Shown piece by piece: positions 10,734-22,136 of a stretch of 64,000 nt of DNA. The DNA is taken from the NCBI GenBank assembly GCA_029204045.2, contig CM055076.1, positions 20,400,269-20,464,268 on the forward strand. The letters are read 5' to 3'. The number at the start of each line of letters is the position of its first letter. Position 1 is the first letter of the stretch. Origin of the DNA: Tillandsia leiboldiana (lineage: Eukaryota; Streptophyta; Magnoliopsida; Poales; Bromeliaceae). The translations under genes were made by a program, and so were the position numbers. The notes under the pieces are model-generated. The model was not told the DNA's origin and did no database searches. It saw nothing but the letters and a program-made list of their open reading frames with translations.

Positions 10734-11015
10734 GGGATTTTTTTTCAAATTAATCCTCTGAAAAATCAAAATTTGCAAAATAACCCTCCCCAAAAAATAT
10801 TTGCAAAACTAACCCTCCTTTTGCCACTTCGGCTCCACGGTGGGCTGACAACCTGAAGGTGCTGAAGCGTTCAGCGTCTTCACAAAAAACCTGTGAAGAC
10901 GCTGAATGAATCAGCACCTTCATGCCATATGTTTCATTCAGCGCCTTCAGCATACACTATAAGGCGTTGAGGACTTAGCCATATTTCGTCGCGAAAAATG
11001 GCTAAGTTCTGTGTA
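10734..11015. repeat. MULE-2 left terminal inverted repeat and subterminal hairpins
   Basis: It matches the reverse complement of 17385-17750. The outer 110 bp is AT-rich with 'aaccctcc' motifs. The inner part holds hairpin monomers such as gaagacgctgaatgaatcag and a 'cgcgaaaaatggctaag' palindrome. The left arm has one fewer of the roughly 88-bp hairpin units than the right arm. Confidence 0.88.
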
Positions 11016-11039
11016 AGCGAAAAATGACTTAGCCATATT

Positions 11040-11986
11040 TCGTCCTCATGATTAATATCACTATCACCACCCCTGTCAACATTACAATCTCCTTCGTCGA
11101 TATTATCACCTCCTTCTTCAACATTAGTATCAAATTCATTAATAGCAGTTGGATTTCAATGTTCATAGGAATTAGATAACCTGCAAATTTGGTAAACCTA
11201 AAATCCCAACATTGCCATTAATTTAAAACTTAACATTTAATTTACATTTGTACTTACCCCCAATCAGAAGGTTCTAGTTGTAAATGAGACATCCTTGGTT
11301 CTATACGGGAGGTCGTGCATTGTTCGCGTGATGTCGTGCAGTGTCCGCGTGAGGTCGTGGCTTGCGTGTGTGTGGTCGTAGGTGGCACACATGTGGTCGT
11401 TGGTGGCACACTACTAAACGAGCAAGGTACAACACTCTTAATAGGGTTATACTCACTTTCTCTGCAATATATACAATGATTAAGTCCATTTAAAGAATAT
11501 ATTACAAATTACTAAATTATTAGGTTATTTTTCTAACCATGTCATTCTGACACCACCTTCGTGTGGAATATTTTGATCACTCATTATATTGGCGGAAAGA
11601 CCCAAATCAATATAATTGTGGAGCATTCTCGTGTAATAATCTTGCGGTTCAAAATTATTCGACGAATGTAGCTCTTTCTCAATGAATACCGTCACAACAC
11701 CATGATGTTCACATAATCCAATCATTCCCTCCAATGATTCATCATCTACTATTTCGTGAGCTAAATATCCACTACCGATCGTGGGGCAACTAATAGTAAA
11801 TTTTAAACGAAATTGTTCTCTTGTACAATTTACTAAACGATACATTCTCGTCTCGAAAGTAGTATATGTAGAATCAGAACGTATCACGATTAACTTTTTT
11901 TGACCGCCGATATATCGTGGACCATTCTCATTGATAACTAACTGTCCATCCCAATGAACACTTATGGGCATGCGACGATTAGCCAT
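11040..11986 (-). pseudogene. N-terminal remnant of a MULE transposase gene
   Basis: Three exons can be followed on the minus strand. Exon 1 (11986 to about 11530; the ATG at 11984-11986 gives MANRRMPISVHWDG) encodes a domain like residues 1-110 of the MULE-1 transposase: HWDGQLV/IHWDGNLV, YIGGQKKL/YIGGYKEL, and a closing hydrophobic strand plus EK. It looks like a beta-grasp (PB1-like) fold; that is inference. Exon 2 (about 11463-11262) is Thr/His-rich, starting after 'tgcag' and ending at a gtaagt donor. Exon 3 (about 11180-11040) is acidic (Asp/Glu/Asn-rich), as in MULE-1. Coding homology then stops abruptly where the subterminal repeats begin, so the DNA-binding, DDE and SWIM parts were deleted. 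Confidence 0.7.
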
Positions 11987-12039
11987 TTCAACTACAAACC
12001 AAAATTTAACCACTTCAAAATACTACTTTTAACTTTACA

Positions 12040-12465
12040 GTCGGAGACCGACAGTGAAACCTCTCACTTTGAGCGATCTCACAGTGAGGGGATCGCTCAC
12101 TGTGACGGCGAAGCTCTCACTGTGAGGGGATCTCTCACAGTGAGCGATCTCACTGTGAGAGATCACTCTCTCACAGTGAAGCTCTCTCACTGTAAGGGGA
12201 TCTCTTACAGTGAGCGATCTCTCACAGTGAGCGATCTCTTACTGTGAGGGGATCTCTCACAGTGAGTGATCTCTCACAGTGAGAGATCACTCTCTCACAG
12301 TGAAGCTCTCTCACTGTGAGAGTGATCTCTCACAGTGAGAGAGCTTCACAGTGAAGCTCTCACAGTGAGAGAGCTTCACTGTGAGAGACACTCACAGTGA
12401 AGCTCTCTCACTGTGAGAGATCAAGCTCTCTCACTGTGAGAGTGATCTCTCACAGTGAGAGAGCT
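12040..12465. repeat. 'ctcacagtgag' inverted-repeat array in MULE-2
   Basis: More than twenty occurrences of 'tctcacagtgag' or its complement 'ctcactgtgaga' alternate with gatc, gcttc or gctct spacers. The array can fold into many hairpins. It lies in the 5' leader region of the remnant transposase gene and continues on the other side of the solo LTR at 16864-16985. Confidence 0.9.
12461..12465. repeat. Target duplication of the solo LTR (left)
   Basis: 'gagct' is repeated at 16864-16868, exactly flanking the LTR. Confidence 0.85.
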
Positions 12466-15400
12466 TGTCACGCCCCGAGTTTAAAAACCGGTCTAATTTT
12501 TTTCTTTTTTTTTTGAAATCAGAGTTATCAGAAACTGGGCATAACAGACCGCCACATGCATAGGAAATCCTCTATCCATACAGACAGAATCTCCCCTATA
12601 CATGCACGGCTAGGCAAGTACAACATAATACATTCAGAGTTCAAGTACAGATAACTTAACTAATAACTGAAATAAAACTCAATCAGTTTAAACATATACT
12701 AAGTCATACAAGTCCTTAAATATGTGAAAACAACTAAGTACTGGAAGTAAACCTATCATAATCAAAATACTGTAACTGATCATATCCCAAAATGTCAGAT
12801 TCTCAGGGGGACAGCTCTATCGTGATCACCTCACCAGACCGTCCCGACATCTCACCACCCGACAGACCTGAAAAACAGTCACCCAGGGGGTGTGAGATAC
12901 ATCGACAGTGTATCCCAGTGGGCACGACGAGCCGAGAAATAGCTAATCGTACCTACTGGATACCATAATATGCGGATAGTAACTGGTCAGTGGATAAAAG
13001 CTGAATAACCAAATAACCGGTCTACTGATAATCAAGGTATACTGATCAAAAGCTGAATAATCAAATAACAGGTATACTGAAAATCAAAGTATACGGATCA
13101 GAAGCTAAATCATCAAATAGCAGGTCTACTGATAATCAAAGTATACTGATCAAAAATAGATACTGAAATGAGCATGCTGAATAACTGTATAGGCAGGTAT
13201 CAAACAAATGCTGATAGTAAATGACTGTAATCAAGCAGGAACTGAGCAATAAGGGTACAAGATGAATAGCTACATGTAAATGAATCATGGAGATGATAAA
13301 AGCTATGCATCAAACACAATAGCATCAAGTACCCAATCAATGTCACTATTGGTCACGAGGACCTCAGGCTTATGCCACTATCTGGCACCTATCTGGCTGA
13401 CATAACCCCGCACCCACAGGTGCTATCTGGGGGCTCACGGGTCTTTCCTCTAGACTACTTTACCGGTAAAGAACAATATCCATGGGGCGCGACCCCGGCA
13501 ATGTTCGTGAAGTACAGCGGTGCGTGGCGATCAATCATGCTATGCTCAAGCTGGCGGTCCAATGACCGGATAATCGGCAACAAGCCGGGAAAAATCCCAA
13601 CAGGGATGCAGGTATCTGTGTATCAATCATATCTCATGTCATGCAGTCTGGAATACAAGAAGTATGTATATCTGAGCAAAATCCCGATAGGGATGCATAT
13701 GTCTGTATATCAATCATAGGTCTATCATGCATATCTGAAATATGGAAGCAAGTATCTCTGGATATAATGCAATACGATAATGACAGATATGAAAGTATCT
13801 ACAGGCATGATCAGACCATAGGAAATCTACTGTACTGAGATATATGAACTGCTGAACCGAAAAAGTCCAAGTAATATCTATCATCTAGGAACATGCAACA
13901 TGTAGGCATAATCAGGGCTGAAATAAAAAACAAGTGTCCGACTGGACTAAAGCAACCAGAGGGCCGAAAAGATAAAGCCCGGACCGAAGATAACCCACCT
14001 CAATGTAGGCCGATCCCGAATCCCGCTAGACTACTGGGAAGCTGGTGCTGAACTGCTAGGCCCTGAACGTAAACTATGATCAGAAACAGACTCACTCATA
14101 CCCATCCCGATAATACTATAATGTCCTATCACTAACACGGGGAACTTAGCCGAAACTAGGCTTTTACCGAAATTTTTGGAAAATCACCGAAACACTGAAG
14201 CTGACCCGCCGACAGTCTATAAACATCCAAACACTGCCAAACTACACCTACTGACTCTAAACATCATCACCTCGATGTTCGGGCAGACAGGGGCAAAATC
14301 GTAAATTCCGGTGTCTAGATGTTGCCATAAATGCTCGCGCAACTCCCGGAAAAGCCCATTTTGGCTCCGGAGTTTCCCGACGAAATACCAAAAACACTGG
14401 ACCAGCCAGGACAGTGTCGGGGATAATCAGAGGCAACAAATGACGACCAGAATCCAAACCGAAACGCGAAACTCGCGCCGTAAACCGTAAAACCGGCTAT
14501 TTTGCCAATTTACGGAACGGTATCCGATTCTCGCTCAACGAGAGCCTACGGAACTTTAACAAAATGACTAGACGGTTCGTAAATACTGTCTAAAGACAGC
14601 CAGGGTGTTAAATTTGCAACTTGACCCCTAAACTTTTCCAAAATTGCATAATAATATTGTTTTAAACCCCGTTTCGACTCGTTCTCTAAATCCGGGATAC
14701 CAAAGACAACGCCGTAAGTTTCAGCGCGTCCGATATGACGAGACGAAGCTCGTGCTCACGGGCTTGGGCTTACACGAGGCCCTTTTACTAAGTTGGCCTA
14801 TAATTATTTAGGGTCCAAATACGACTTAGCTACACTTATCTACAACCTGGATTAAACTGAACTTAAACTAGAGCATGATGTTCAGTGATGACGGAGGATT
14901 GTTGTGCTCACCTGAGGTTGGCCGGAGAGTGGCCGGAGAGTCGCCGAAGCAACACCACACCAAAAACTCAAGGCTCGGATTGGCACACTTCAGATCAACC
15001 CAAGCTCAGACCTGAAAAAAAGGTGAGCATGAGCCACTGCAACTCCCCAGAAGTGCCTCAGACCCAGCCAGACCCGGCACCGACGGCCGGTGGCGGCGGT
15101 TGGCCGGAAACAAAGCGCGGTTGCAATAATGGGTGCAACTACAAAAGATGAAATCTATACGTTAAACTTCGCATGCAAAATGATAGGAAACTCCATTAGT
15201 GTCCAAGGAACTCACTTGGGTCACTTACCCACTGCGCGGAACCCCGGCGATCGCCGGAGCTCAAGCTCGGCAAAACATGGCCCTCCAATGGCGGATTCGG
15301 GCCGGTGGCCCTTGAGCCCTTCCAACTTGGACCAAAACGTTCACCCCGACCCCACGGAGCTTGCTGAGGTGGTCGCCAGAGATGGGGGCGAGCGGCGGCG

Positions 15401-16863
15401 CCGGGCGGCGAAGCTCGGCCAAAACGCACTTTTGCCCGAAACTAGGGCAAGCCCGTAGGCCCACGACCCAGAGCCGATCAACGCCAAACTTGATGGAGAG
15501 CTCACAGTCGTCGAGAAGAAGAGATCCAACGTATCTGATCTGAGTTTCAACGGCCGGATGAAGCCCGACCGCAGATCTGGCCGGAAATTGCACTTCCGGC
15601 AAGAAGTCGCTCCCGCCGGCGATAGGGTGGACGGCGCTGGATCAAGCTTCACAGAAACATTCCATTCAACGTCAGGAAGACACTACATGGGCTTTTGGTC
15701 CATTTAAAACGAAAGGACTTCAAGACCTACCTCGCCGGAAAATCGAGGAAGAAGGAGGCTCTCCTGTGGCGGCGCACGGCGGAGAAAGACCTCGGGTTCA
15801 CCTTGGCTCGACTTCAACCGCACAAAGGAGCCCTCAGATGATGCTAGGACCAACCCAGACCTTTCTTTATGCCTCCAACACCAACAACCCGAGAAGAAAA
15901 CCCTTTTCCTTGTTTTCCTTGGGCTTCTCCGGCGACGGGAACGACGGCGGCGCTCGGTGCGTCGGTTGGAGAAGATGGTGGGGTGGAGGCGCCGGTTCCA
16001 GAACGAAACAAAGGGGTGGCTTAGGTTTAGGGTTTCCAAAAGACAACAACCGCATAGTGTATATAGTGCATAAATGCACAAAAACCACTTTGGTCCCTCC
16101 ACACTCGCTATTTGGACTTAAGTCCTTTAGAAAATTTGTTCAACTTACAGTCTAGTCCCTCACTCTAATGCAGCACGCTTTACGGAGCAAAAATATCTGG
16201 GTTTTTCCGCAAAATACCACATTTTTTGACATAATTCACGCTTTTCGAGGCGTTTCGGTCGTCGAAACGAAAAACGGATTTGGCCACAACGTCCGGCTCG
16301 ACGAAACCTATCAGGTAGCGATTTTTGTTTTTCGATTCGATGCCCGGATAAAATCTCGGTCCATGAACACTGTCCAATTATACAGTTTATCACGCTTTTC
16401 GAGACTCCAGGGTCGTCAAACGGAAATTTCGTCAGTGCCATTGCGCTCAGATCGTCGAAACCGATCAAAACGACTACCTAGATCACTATGTTCGGAATCC
16501 AAATAGTGAATTAGTCAACGTTGCATCTACCGGAGTCACGAAAATTAAGGTCTACTGTTCATCTACAGTGACCACTTGGTCGCGGTAATTCATTCGTTTC
16601 TTCGTTAAATTCTGGAAGATCCGGCCATCAGATCGAAAAGTGCTGAATATGAATCTCGCTCAGTTCGACGAGACGATTGCAACGGTCAACTCGGATTTCC
16701 AAGATCATATCTGGATTGAAAAATAGCCTTTTTGCCTCGTAAACTGTGCAACTTGCACATCGGCGATTGACCAAGCAGGTCAAGTTAGACTTTTTGTACA
16801 CAACTCAGGCTGAAAATCACCTTTAATTTATTTATTAAAAATAAAATATTTCGGATTATTACA
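12466..16863 (-). mobile_element. Solo LTR (Gypsy-type, about 4.4 kb) inside MULE-2
   Basis: It begins tgtcacgccccgag and ends ggattattaca, with the 5-bp duplication gagct on both sides. Read on the minus strand it ends 'ctcggggcgtgaca', like the other Gypsy LTRs here, which sets the orientation. No primer site or interior is present, so it formed by LTR-LTR recombination. A TATA-like 'gtatatagtgc' lies near 16058. The copy at 46509 onward is the same family: shared text includes 'catgcacggcta', 'gtgggcac.acgagccgaga' and 'ggtcacg.ggacctcagg'. Open frames between 14885 and 16506 are GC-rich LTR sequence and I do not call them genes. Confidence 0.92.
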
Positions 16864-17185
16864 GAGCTTCACTATGAGAGAGTGAGAGATCACTCTCACT
16901 CTCACTCTCTCACAGTGAGAGAGAGAAAGAGAGAGAGAGAGAAGAGAGAGGGAGCGAGCTCACAGTGATAGAGAGAGCGCGAGAGAGACGACGACGGCAA
17001 AGGCGACGGCGACGGCGAGAGGAGATCGGCACTGCGACGGCGAAGGCGACGGCGATCTCACTGTGCTCGGGCCACTGCGACGGCGATCTCACTGTGCTCG
17101 GAGCTCTCTCTGTGCGGGAGCGGCTCGTGCGGGATTGAAGATGAAGAGACACTGCTGCCCGCGCGGGTGGATATGGTGGTGAAGA
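16864..17185. repeat. GA tract and GC-rich 'gacggc' repeats of MULE-2
   Basis: The 'ctcacagtgag' array resumes, turns into a GA-rich tract at 16918-16985, then into tandem gacggcgaaggcgacggcga-type repeats with 'gatctcactgtgctcgg' repeated at about 17054 and 17084. Position and composition match the CT tract plus GC-rich leader in MULE-1 (22010-22268). Confidence 0.8.
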
Positions 17186-17750
17186 AGGCGCTGAATCGGT
17201 CAGCGCCTTTAACATTATAAGTTAAAGGCGCTGGGCCATTCAGCGCCTTTAGTGTTAATGAAGGCGCTCAGTCGCTCAGCGCCTTTAGTGTAAATCACTA
17301 AAGGCGCTGATCAACTCAGCGCCTTTGCTGTTTTATATTAAAGACGCTGAGTAGATCAGCGCATTCAGCGCCTATACAAATAACCAGAACTTAGGCAATT
17401 TTCGCGAAAAATGGCTAAGTCCTCAACGTGTTATAGTGTATGCTAAAGGCGCTGAATGAAACAGCGCCTTCAACATATAGCATGAAGGCGCTGATTCATT
17501 CAGCGCCTTCACAGGTTTTTTTGTGAAGACTCTGAACGCTTCAGCGCCTTCAACACATAGCATGAAGGCGCTGATTCATTCAGCGTCTTCACAGGTTTTT
17601 TGTGAAGACGCTGAACGCTTCAGCGCCTTCAGGTTATCTGCCCACCGTGGCGCCGAGGTGGCAAAAGGAGGGTTAGTTTTGCAAATATTTTTTGGGGAGG
17701 GTTATTTTGCAAATTTTGATTTTTCAGAGGGTTAATTTGAAAAAAATCCC
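17186..17750. repeat. MULE-2 right terminal inverted repeat and 'ggcgctga' hairpin array
   Basis: About ten hairpin monomers of the form ggcgctga-N-tcagcgcc are present (17190-17380 and 17445-17620), with spacers such as tttaacattataagtt. The outer 110 bp matches the left end. Between about 17430 and 17620 an 88-bp unit is present in two copies, versus one on the left. Confidence 0.88.
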
Positions 17751-17783
17751 TGATTTAGTATAGAATTAATTAATAATTATATA

Positions 17784-18115
17784 TTGAAAAGGATAACGAC
17801 CTGCGTGAACCTGGCCTCTCCTCATTCGCGGATACCTCACGCGTTCCGAGCTCGAGCTCACGCGAACTCCACCTCCGAGCTCCAGCTCCAGCTCGATCCC
17901 CACCTCCGATCGAGCTCGAGCTCTCCCCCTCTCCTTCACTTCTATTCACCTCTACTCGAGCTCTCCGCATCCTCTCGAAGCTCCGATCCCATTCCCAAAT
18001 CACCCTCTCTTCGCCTCCGACCTTCTCAGCACCGCGTGGACGATCTTCCTCGACACAGCGATCTGATCCGAGACCTCGGTGGTGCAACTTGTCGATTTGG
18101 TCTCCGATCCATTGG
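17784..18115 (+). other. CT-rich exon-like segment with a good splice donor
   Basis: After AT-rich flank the sequence becomes C-rich with repeated 'ctcgagct' and 'tccagctc' words, and ends at 'ccattg|gtaagagc', a strong plant donor. It looks like a 5' leader or first exon of a plus-strand gene, but no downstream coding exon was found before MULE-1. The open frame is Ser/Pro/Leu-rich and matches no family I know. Confidence 0.35.
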
Positions 18116-18539
18116 TAAGAGCTTTCAATCTCAAATCCATAGTTCGCCCTTGAATAGATTTTATTTTTTTTTCCTTGATCTCATTTGGTTTTGCTGTCAA
18201 TTTGTAATTACGATTTGTAGATTAGTCAAATTGTTGATTTAGAGTAATGAATTGTAGGTGTTGGGATTTTAGAGAATTAGCATTTTGGGTGTTTGATGCT
18301 GCATTTGCTCAAATCCTACATAATTATGAATTTTTTAGTTATTTTCTAGGGAGTCAAATTGATGTGTTTAGTTTGATTAGATTGAGGTTTGTTTTTTCTG
18401 ATGCTCTAAAAGGGGTGATGCTCTAAAAGGGGTGATAAGAATGAACTAAGAGTTGGACAGTTAGTTTACTTGTTATTAATATTATTGGAATTGCATGAAT
18501 GTATTGTAATTAGTAAATACATGAGTAAACATAGGTAGG
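18116..18539. other. Intron-like T-rich stretch, no gene
   Basis: T-rich sequence after the candidate donor. A 19-bp tandem duplication (gatgctctaaaaggggt) is at 18399-18436. Nothing else is recognised. Confidence 0.5.
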
Positions 18540-18810
18540 CGTTGTCAATATTGGAATTTCAGTCTTCAATCTGTATAAATTTGGTTTTTATTCAGATTTT
18601 CTGAACACTGCATTTCAGTCTATACTGAGTACACTCCATTGAATTGCTCCTTATTTATTTATTTATTTATTTTTTACTTTGCAACCTCTTAACTTTTTTT
18701 TTTTTTAATTATTTTAGTTAGTTAAAGTGAAAACTTTGTTTAGTTTAATGGCTCTATTAGCTGTGGGTTGATTCAGTTTTTTTTGCTAACAGCTTATTAA
18801 AACCATTAAA
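18540..18810. repeat. Third copy of the repeat family found at 1-1420
   Basis: It shares long blocks in the same order with 715-985: 'tttcagtcttcaatctgtat', 'ctatactgagtacactccat', 'ttaatggctctattagctgt' and 'gggttgattcagtttttttt'. Similarity ends near 18810. Confidence 0.85.
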
Positions 18811-19670
18811 GTATTTTTTTAGCTATAATTTAAATTTTGAATAAAATTATTTTGAGTAGTTTTATGTGTAACCAGACACCACAAATTATGTGCAATGAGA
18901 AACAATTACCTAAACCCAGTGTACACATTCTCTGTATGCAACTCACCTGTATACGATCCCATAAGTTTGATCTAAAATATCTAAAGAGCCTATATTGGAA
19001 AAACTATGAACTTTTGAAAAGGAAAAACTTCAAATTGCCCCTTGTGGTACAGCGTTCTTTCACTTTGCCCCACGTGCATGTTATATATTTTCCTGTGGTT
19101 TAACTCATTTTTCACTTTATCATTCTAGGATTCAAAAAGTTATACTTAACTATTTTCTAGTTTAGCGCATTTTTCAATTTTTTATCCGATAATTATTTTC
19201 AAATTTTTTTACATGGAGAGAGAGAGATTGTATTGAGAGTTACATTTTTAACTTTAGAGATAATATCTAATGCGCTCTTTAAAACTTCAAAAGTTTTTCA
19301 TATATCTGTGTAGGACTAAAATATATACTAGTATTGATTTTAAAGAATTTCTTCAAATATCTCCATTTTTTATAGGTTTACTTATGGAATTGAATTTTTG
19401 AAGAGTATTTTGGTAGTATCAGGATTAATATATAGCCTCTTAATAAATATAATATAATAATTGATTGCTTTATATAGTATTAGAGCTAGATTCCCAAATT
19501 TTATTCCAATTTTAAATTTCACTTGAATGTTATTGTCAATTTATTTGATTCTTTTTTATTGGAAAGAGTCGAAGAAATTAATTTGCAATTTTGGAAAATT
19601 TGTAGTGGCATATTTGTTTGATGATTAAAATTTGTAGAGGATACATTCATAATTTTACTATTTTGCAGGG

Positions 19671-19760
<90 letters not shown>

Positions 19761-21130
19761 TTTTTTTTCGTAGATATATATATCTATAGAGCATTAATGG
19801 ATAGTGAATGTGGCCGGGGAGCATAATTTTACTATTTTGTAAATTTATTTTTTGTAGGACTATTTTTAAAAATAAAATTTTTTAGAGGGTTAAATGCAAA
19901 AAAGCTTATTTATTTATTTATTGATTGATTGATTTCTTTTACAAATTCCTTCATATTTTTACAAAGATTTTAGTAATTATAATTAATTATCTGGTTTTAC
20001 CAAGTTTAATTTTGGCCTCAATTCAAGCTTTTTGGGTCAAATTGAAATAAAGTTTGTGAGTTATTTTTGCATCAAATTAGAGTTTGTAGACCGAATTGCA
20101 ATTTATAAAATGTTGGTGGGTTTTAAGATTACGTACATTTGAAGTAATATGTTATCCAATACTCTGGATGGTATTTGAAATCTTTTGAAATTTATTATTT
20201 TTTTTTAAAAAAAATATATTTCCATTGATTAATAGATGTATTTCACTAATTCATAGGTTTATTTACCCTATCACAAAATTTTTACTTTAAAATCTTGATA
20301 TATATATATTCAGAAGTATGCTCACAATGAACAAAATTTTGATTCTGCTTATCAAAAATCAAATTATATTTTGTACTCTGTAAAATTAATCAGATCATTA
20401 TGTTTAATCGGGAACAGGAGGGGTAGGAAGATAAGGGGCTACTCTTCTCTTATTTTTCAAACATAAAAAAATAAAAAGATGGGATTAATGGCATTAAGGT
20501 GGGAACTCTTGTTTCCATCCTGGGTGAGAACAAGTTGTTTCCATTCATTTTTGGATAATAATAATTTTTTTCACCTATTTTCTTACCTTTTTTTTAAATT
20601 AAAATTTTTAAAATTTTTAAAATTTTTAAATTTAGAAATTTTTTAAATTTTATAAATATTAAAATTTTTAATTTTAAATTTTTAAAATTTATATATATTT
20701 TTATATACAATTTTTTAAAATTTTAAATTTATACAAAATTTTTAATTTTTACAAATTTAAAATTTTTAATTTTTTAAACAAATTAAATTTTTTATATATA
20801 AAAGCTAAATTTAAATAATATAAATTATAATTATTATTTTTTAAATAAATTTTTAAAAGTATAATTTTCTTAATTAATTTTTTTTTATTTCACTTTATCA
20901 AACTAAATATATATATTTTTATATCTAGTACAATTCAAATATTCATTTAAATATAAATATAAAATTATATTAGTTACTACTTATTTATAAACTTATATTT
21001 ATTTATAACATAAATAATTTTTACTTATATCCTATCCAAATATAATTCTAGTGTAGTGAATTATTTCTTTTACAATACTTTTAAAAAAATTAGGTGATTT
21101 GTAGATGCATAGGTGGAGAAAGTACTCTTG
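18811..21130. other. AT-rich spacer with simple repeats, no gene
   Basis: No coding frame is recognised. At 19012-19110, text such as 'cttcaaattgccccttgtgg' followed by 'tttgccccacgtgc' resembles ends of MULE-like repeats, but no inverted partner was found. 20585-20900 is almost pure A/T made of 'aaatttttaaaattt' words. Confidence 0.55.
19671..19756. repeat. (TA)n microsatellite
   Basis: About 40 TA units are nearly uninterrupted, ending in 'ttaatttttttttcg'. Confidence 0.95.
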
Positions 21131-21164
21131 AGATGAGCAATGCTAAATGTATACCTGCTATCTT

Positions 21165-21380
21165 ATAGGGTGTACATTTTACACCCATCCATTTAAGAGT
21201 GAGGGGTCACTTTATAATTTGTAAAGTGACCTCTCACTACACTCTACCCATTAGATAAGTGGGTTGCTATTAGATGTATATCTTACATCCACTCATGGAA
21301 GGGTAGGAAGTAACTTCATAATTTATAAAGTAATTTTTTATTGCACTCTATAAATTGGATAGGTGAATTGTAAAATGTAT
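21165..21380. repeat. Two diverged hairpin repeats in tandem
   Basis: A unit of about 100 bp occurs twice (about 21165-21273 and 21274-21380). The common order is tgta-ca-ttttaca, ccatccatttaagag/ccactcatggaaggg, a palindrome, then 'cactctac.cattagata.gtg'. The palindrome of the first copy is nearly perfect (gaggggtcactttataattt and its complement, 21202-21236). This may be a decayed MITE. Confidence 0.6.
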
Positions 21381-21618
21381 ACTGCCGATTGGTGTATCAA
21401 TTATAAATCACTGTAAATATTTTGTAAGTTTAGATTAAAATATATCAAACGGAGAGTGTCATTAAAAATAAAAATAGTATATAAAAATATCTTTTTTTAT
21501 TAAAAATAGTATAATAAACAAAAGTAATACTAAAACACAGTATAGTATTCGAGGCGGTGGACATATTTATAAGGCCAACTTTACTCAATAAAATTTTAAA
21601 TTATTAAACATTATCTAA

Positions 21619-21750
21619 GGGTTTTTTTGAAAATGACCCTTTAAAAATTTATATTTTTAAAAATGATCTTACAAAATTTGTATTTACAAAAATGACCCTA
21701 TACCTGCCAACTGGGCGCCACGTGTGCGCGCCACGTCAACCGGGTCTGTG
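21619..21750. repeat. MULE-1 left terminal inverted repeat
   Basis: It starts gggtttttttgaaaatgacc and contains three variants of an 'aaaatgaccct' phrase. The inner part, 'gggcgccacgtgtgcgcgcc', includes a CACGTG core. It pairs with 42035-42160. Confidence 0.85.
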
Positions 21751-21756
21751 AGGTGG

Positions 21757-21951
21757 AATTAGTTGAACACGCAGTCTCAACATGCGTGTCTAAACATGCA
21801 TGTTGAGACTGCGTGTTCACGTATGTTGAGACTGCGTGTTTAGACACGTAGTCTCAACATGCGTGTTTAGACACGCAGGTTGAAAATGCGTGTCTAAACA
21901 CACACTCTCAACATGCGTGTTTAGACACGCATGTTGAGAATGCGTGTCTAC
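21757..21951. repeat. MULE-1 subterminal hairpin array (left)
   Basis: About eight monomers of an 'acacgcagtctcaacatgcg' type alternate in direction, separated by 'tgtttagaca' or 'tgtctaaaca'. Adjacent monomers can pair into long hairpins. A shorter version (three monomers) lies at the right end, 41972-42033. Confidence 0.9.
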
Positions 21952-22008
21952 AAAGCCCTATAACCCGATCCCGACCCCCGACCTCTCCTTCCTTCCTCAT
22001 CTCTGCTT

Positions 22009-22009
<1 letters not shown>

Positions 22010-22056
<47 letters not shown>
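22010..22056. repeat. (CT)n microsatellite in MULE-1 leader
   Basis: About 23 CT units lie between the subterminal array and a GC-rich block, the same position as the GA tract of MULE-2. Confidence 0.95.
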
Positions 22057-22058
<2 letters not shown>

Positions 22059-22136
22059 GTGCATGCCTTTGTTCGCCGCAGCAGCCGCCGCCGTCGTCGG
22101 AGGAGGAGAAAGAGGCGCACGCCGCGACCACCGCTT

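Larger units (their letters stand above)
10734..17750 (-). mobile_element. MULE-2: deletion-derivative Mutator-like element
   Basis: Long terminal inverted repeats begin gggattttttt at both ends. The homology continues for about 280 bp on the left (to about 11015) and about 365 bp on the right (from about 17385). The target duplication is tgatttag. Inward from the right end come an array of 'ggcgctga' hairpins, a GC-rich block, a GA-rich tract, 'ctcacagtgag' repeats, then a minus-strand gene of which only N-terminal exons survive (11040-11986). The DDE domain, SWIM finger and any PMD gene are missing. A 4.4-kb solo LTR sits inside at 12466-16863; without it the element is about 2.6 kb. Confidence 0.9.

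Noticed and set aside
12040..12465. CRISPR-like array of regularly repeated 'ctcacagtgag'
   Set aside because: Repeats are inverted and unevenly spaced with no unique spacers, inside a plant transposon; not a CRISPR array.
14885..16506. Possible genes in the solo LTR of nest A
   Set aside because: The region is bounded by LTR ends with a target duplication; frames are short, overlapping and domain-free.
17186..17640. 'ggcgctga' hairpins as transcription terminators or a riboswitch
   Set aside because: They are subterminal repeats of a MULE, present at both ends in inverted order; no bacterial gene context.
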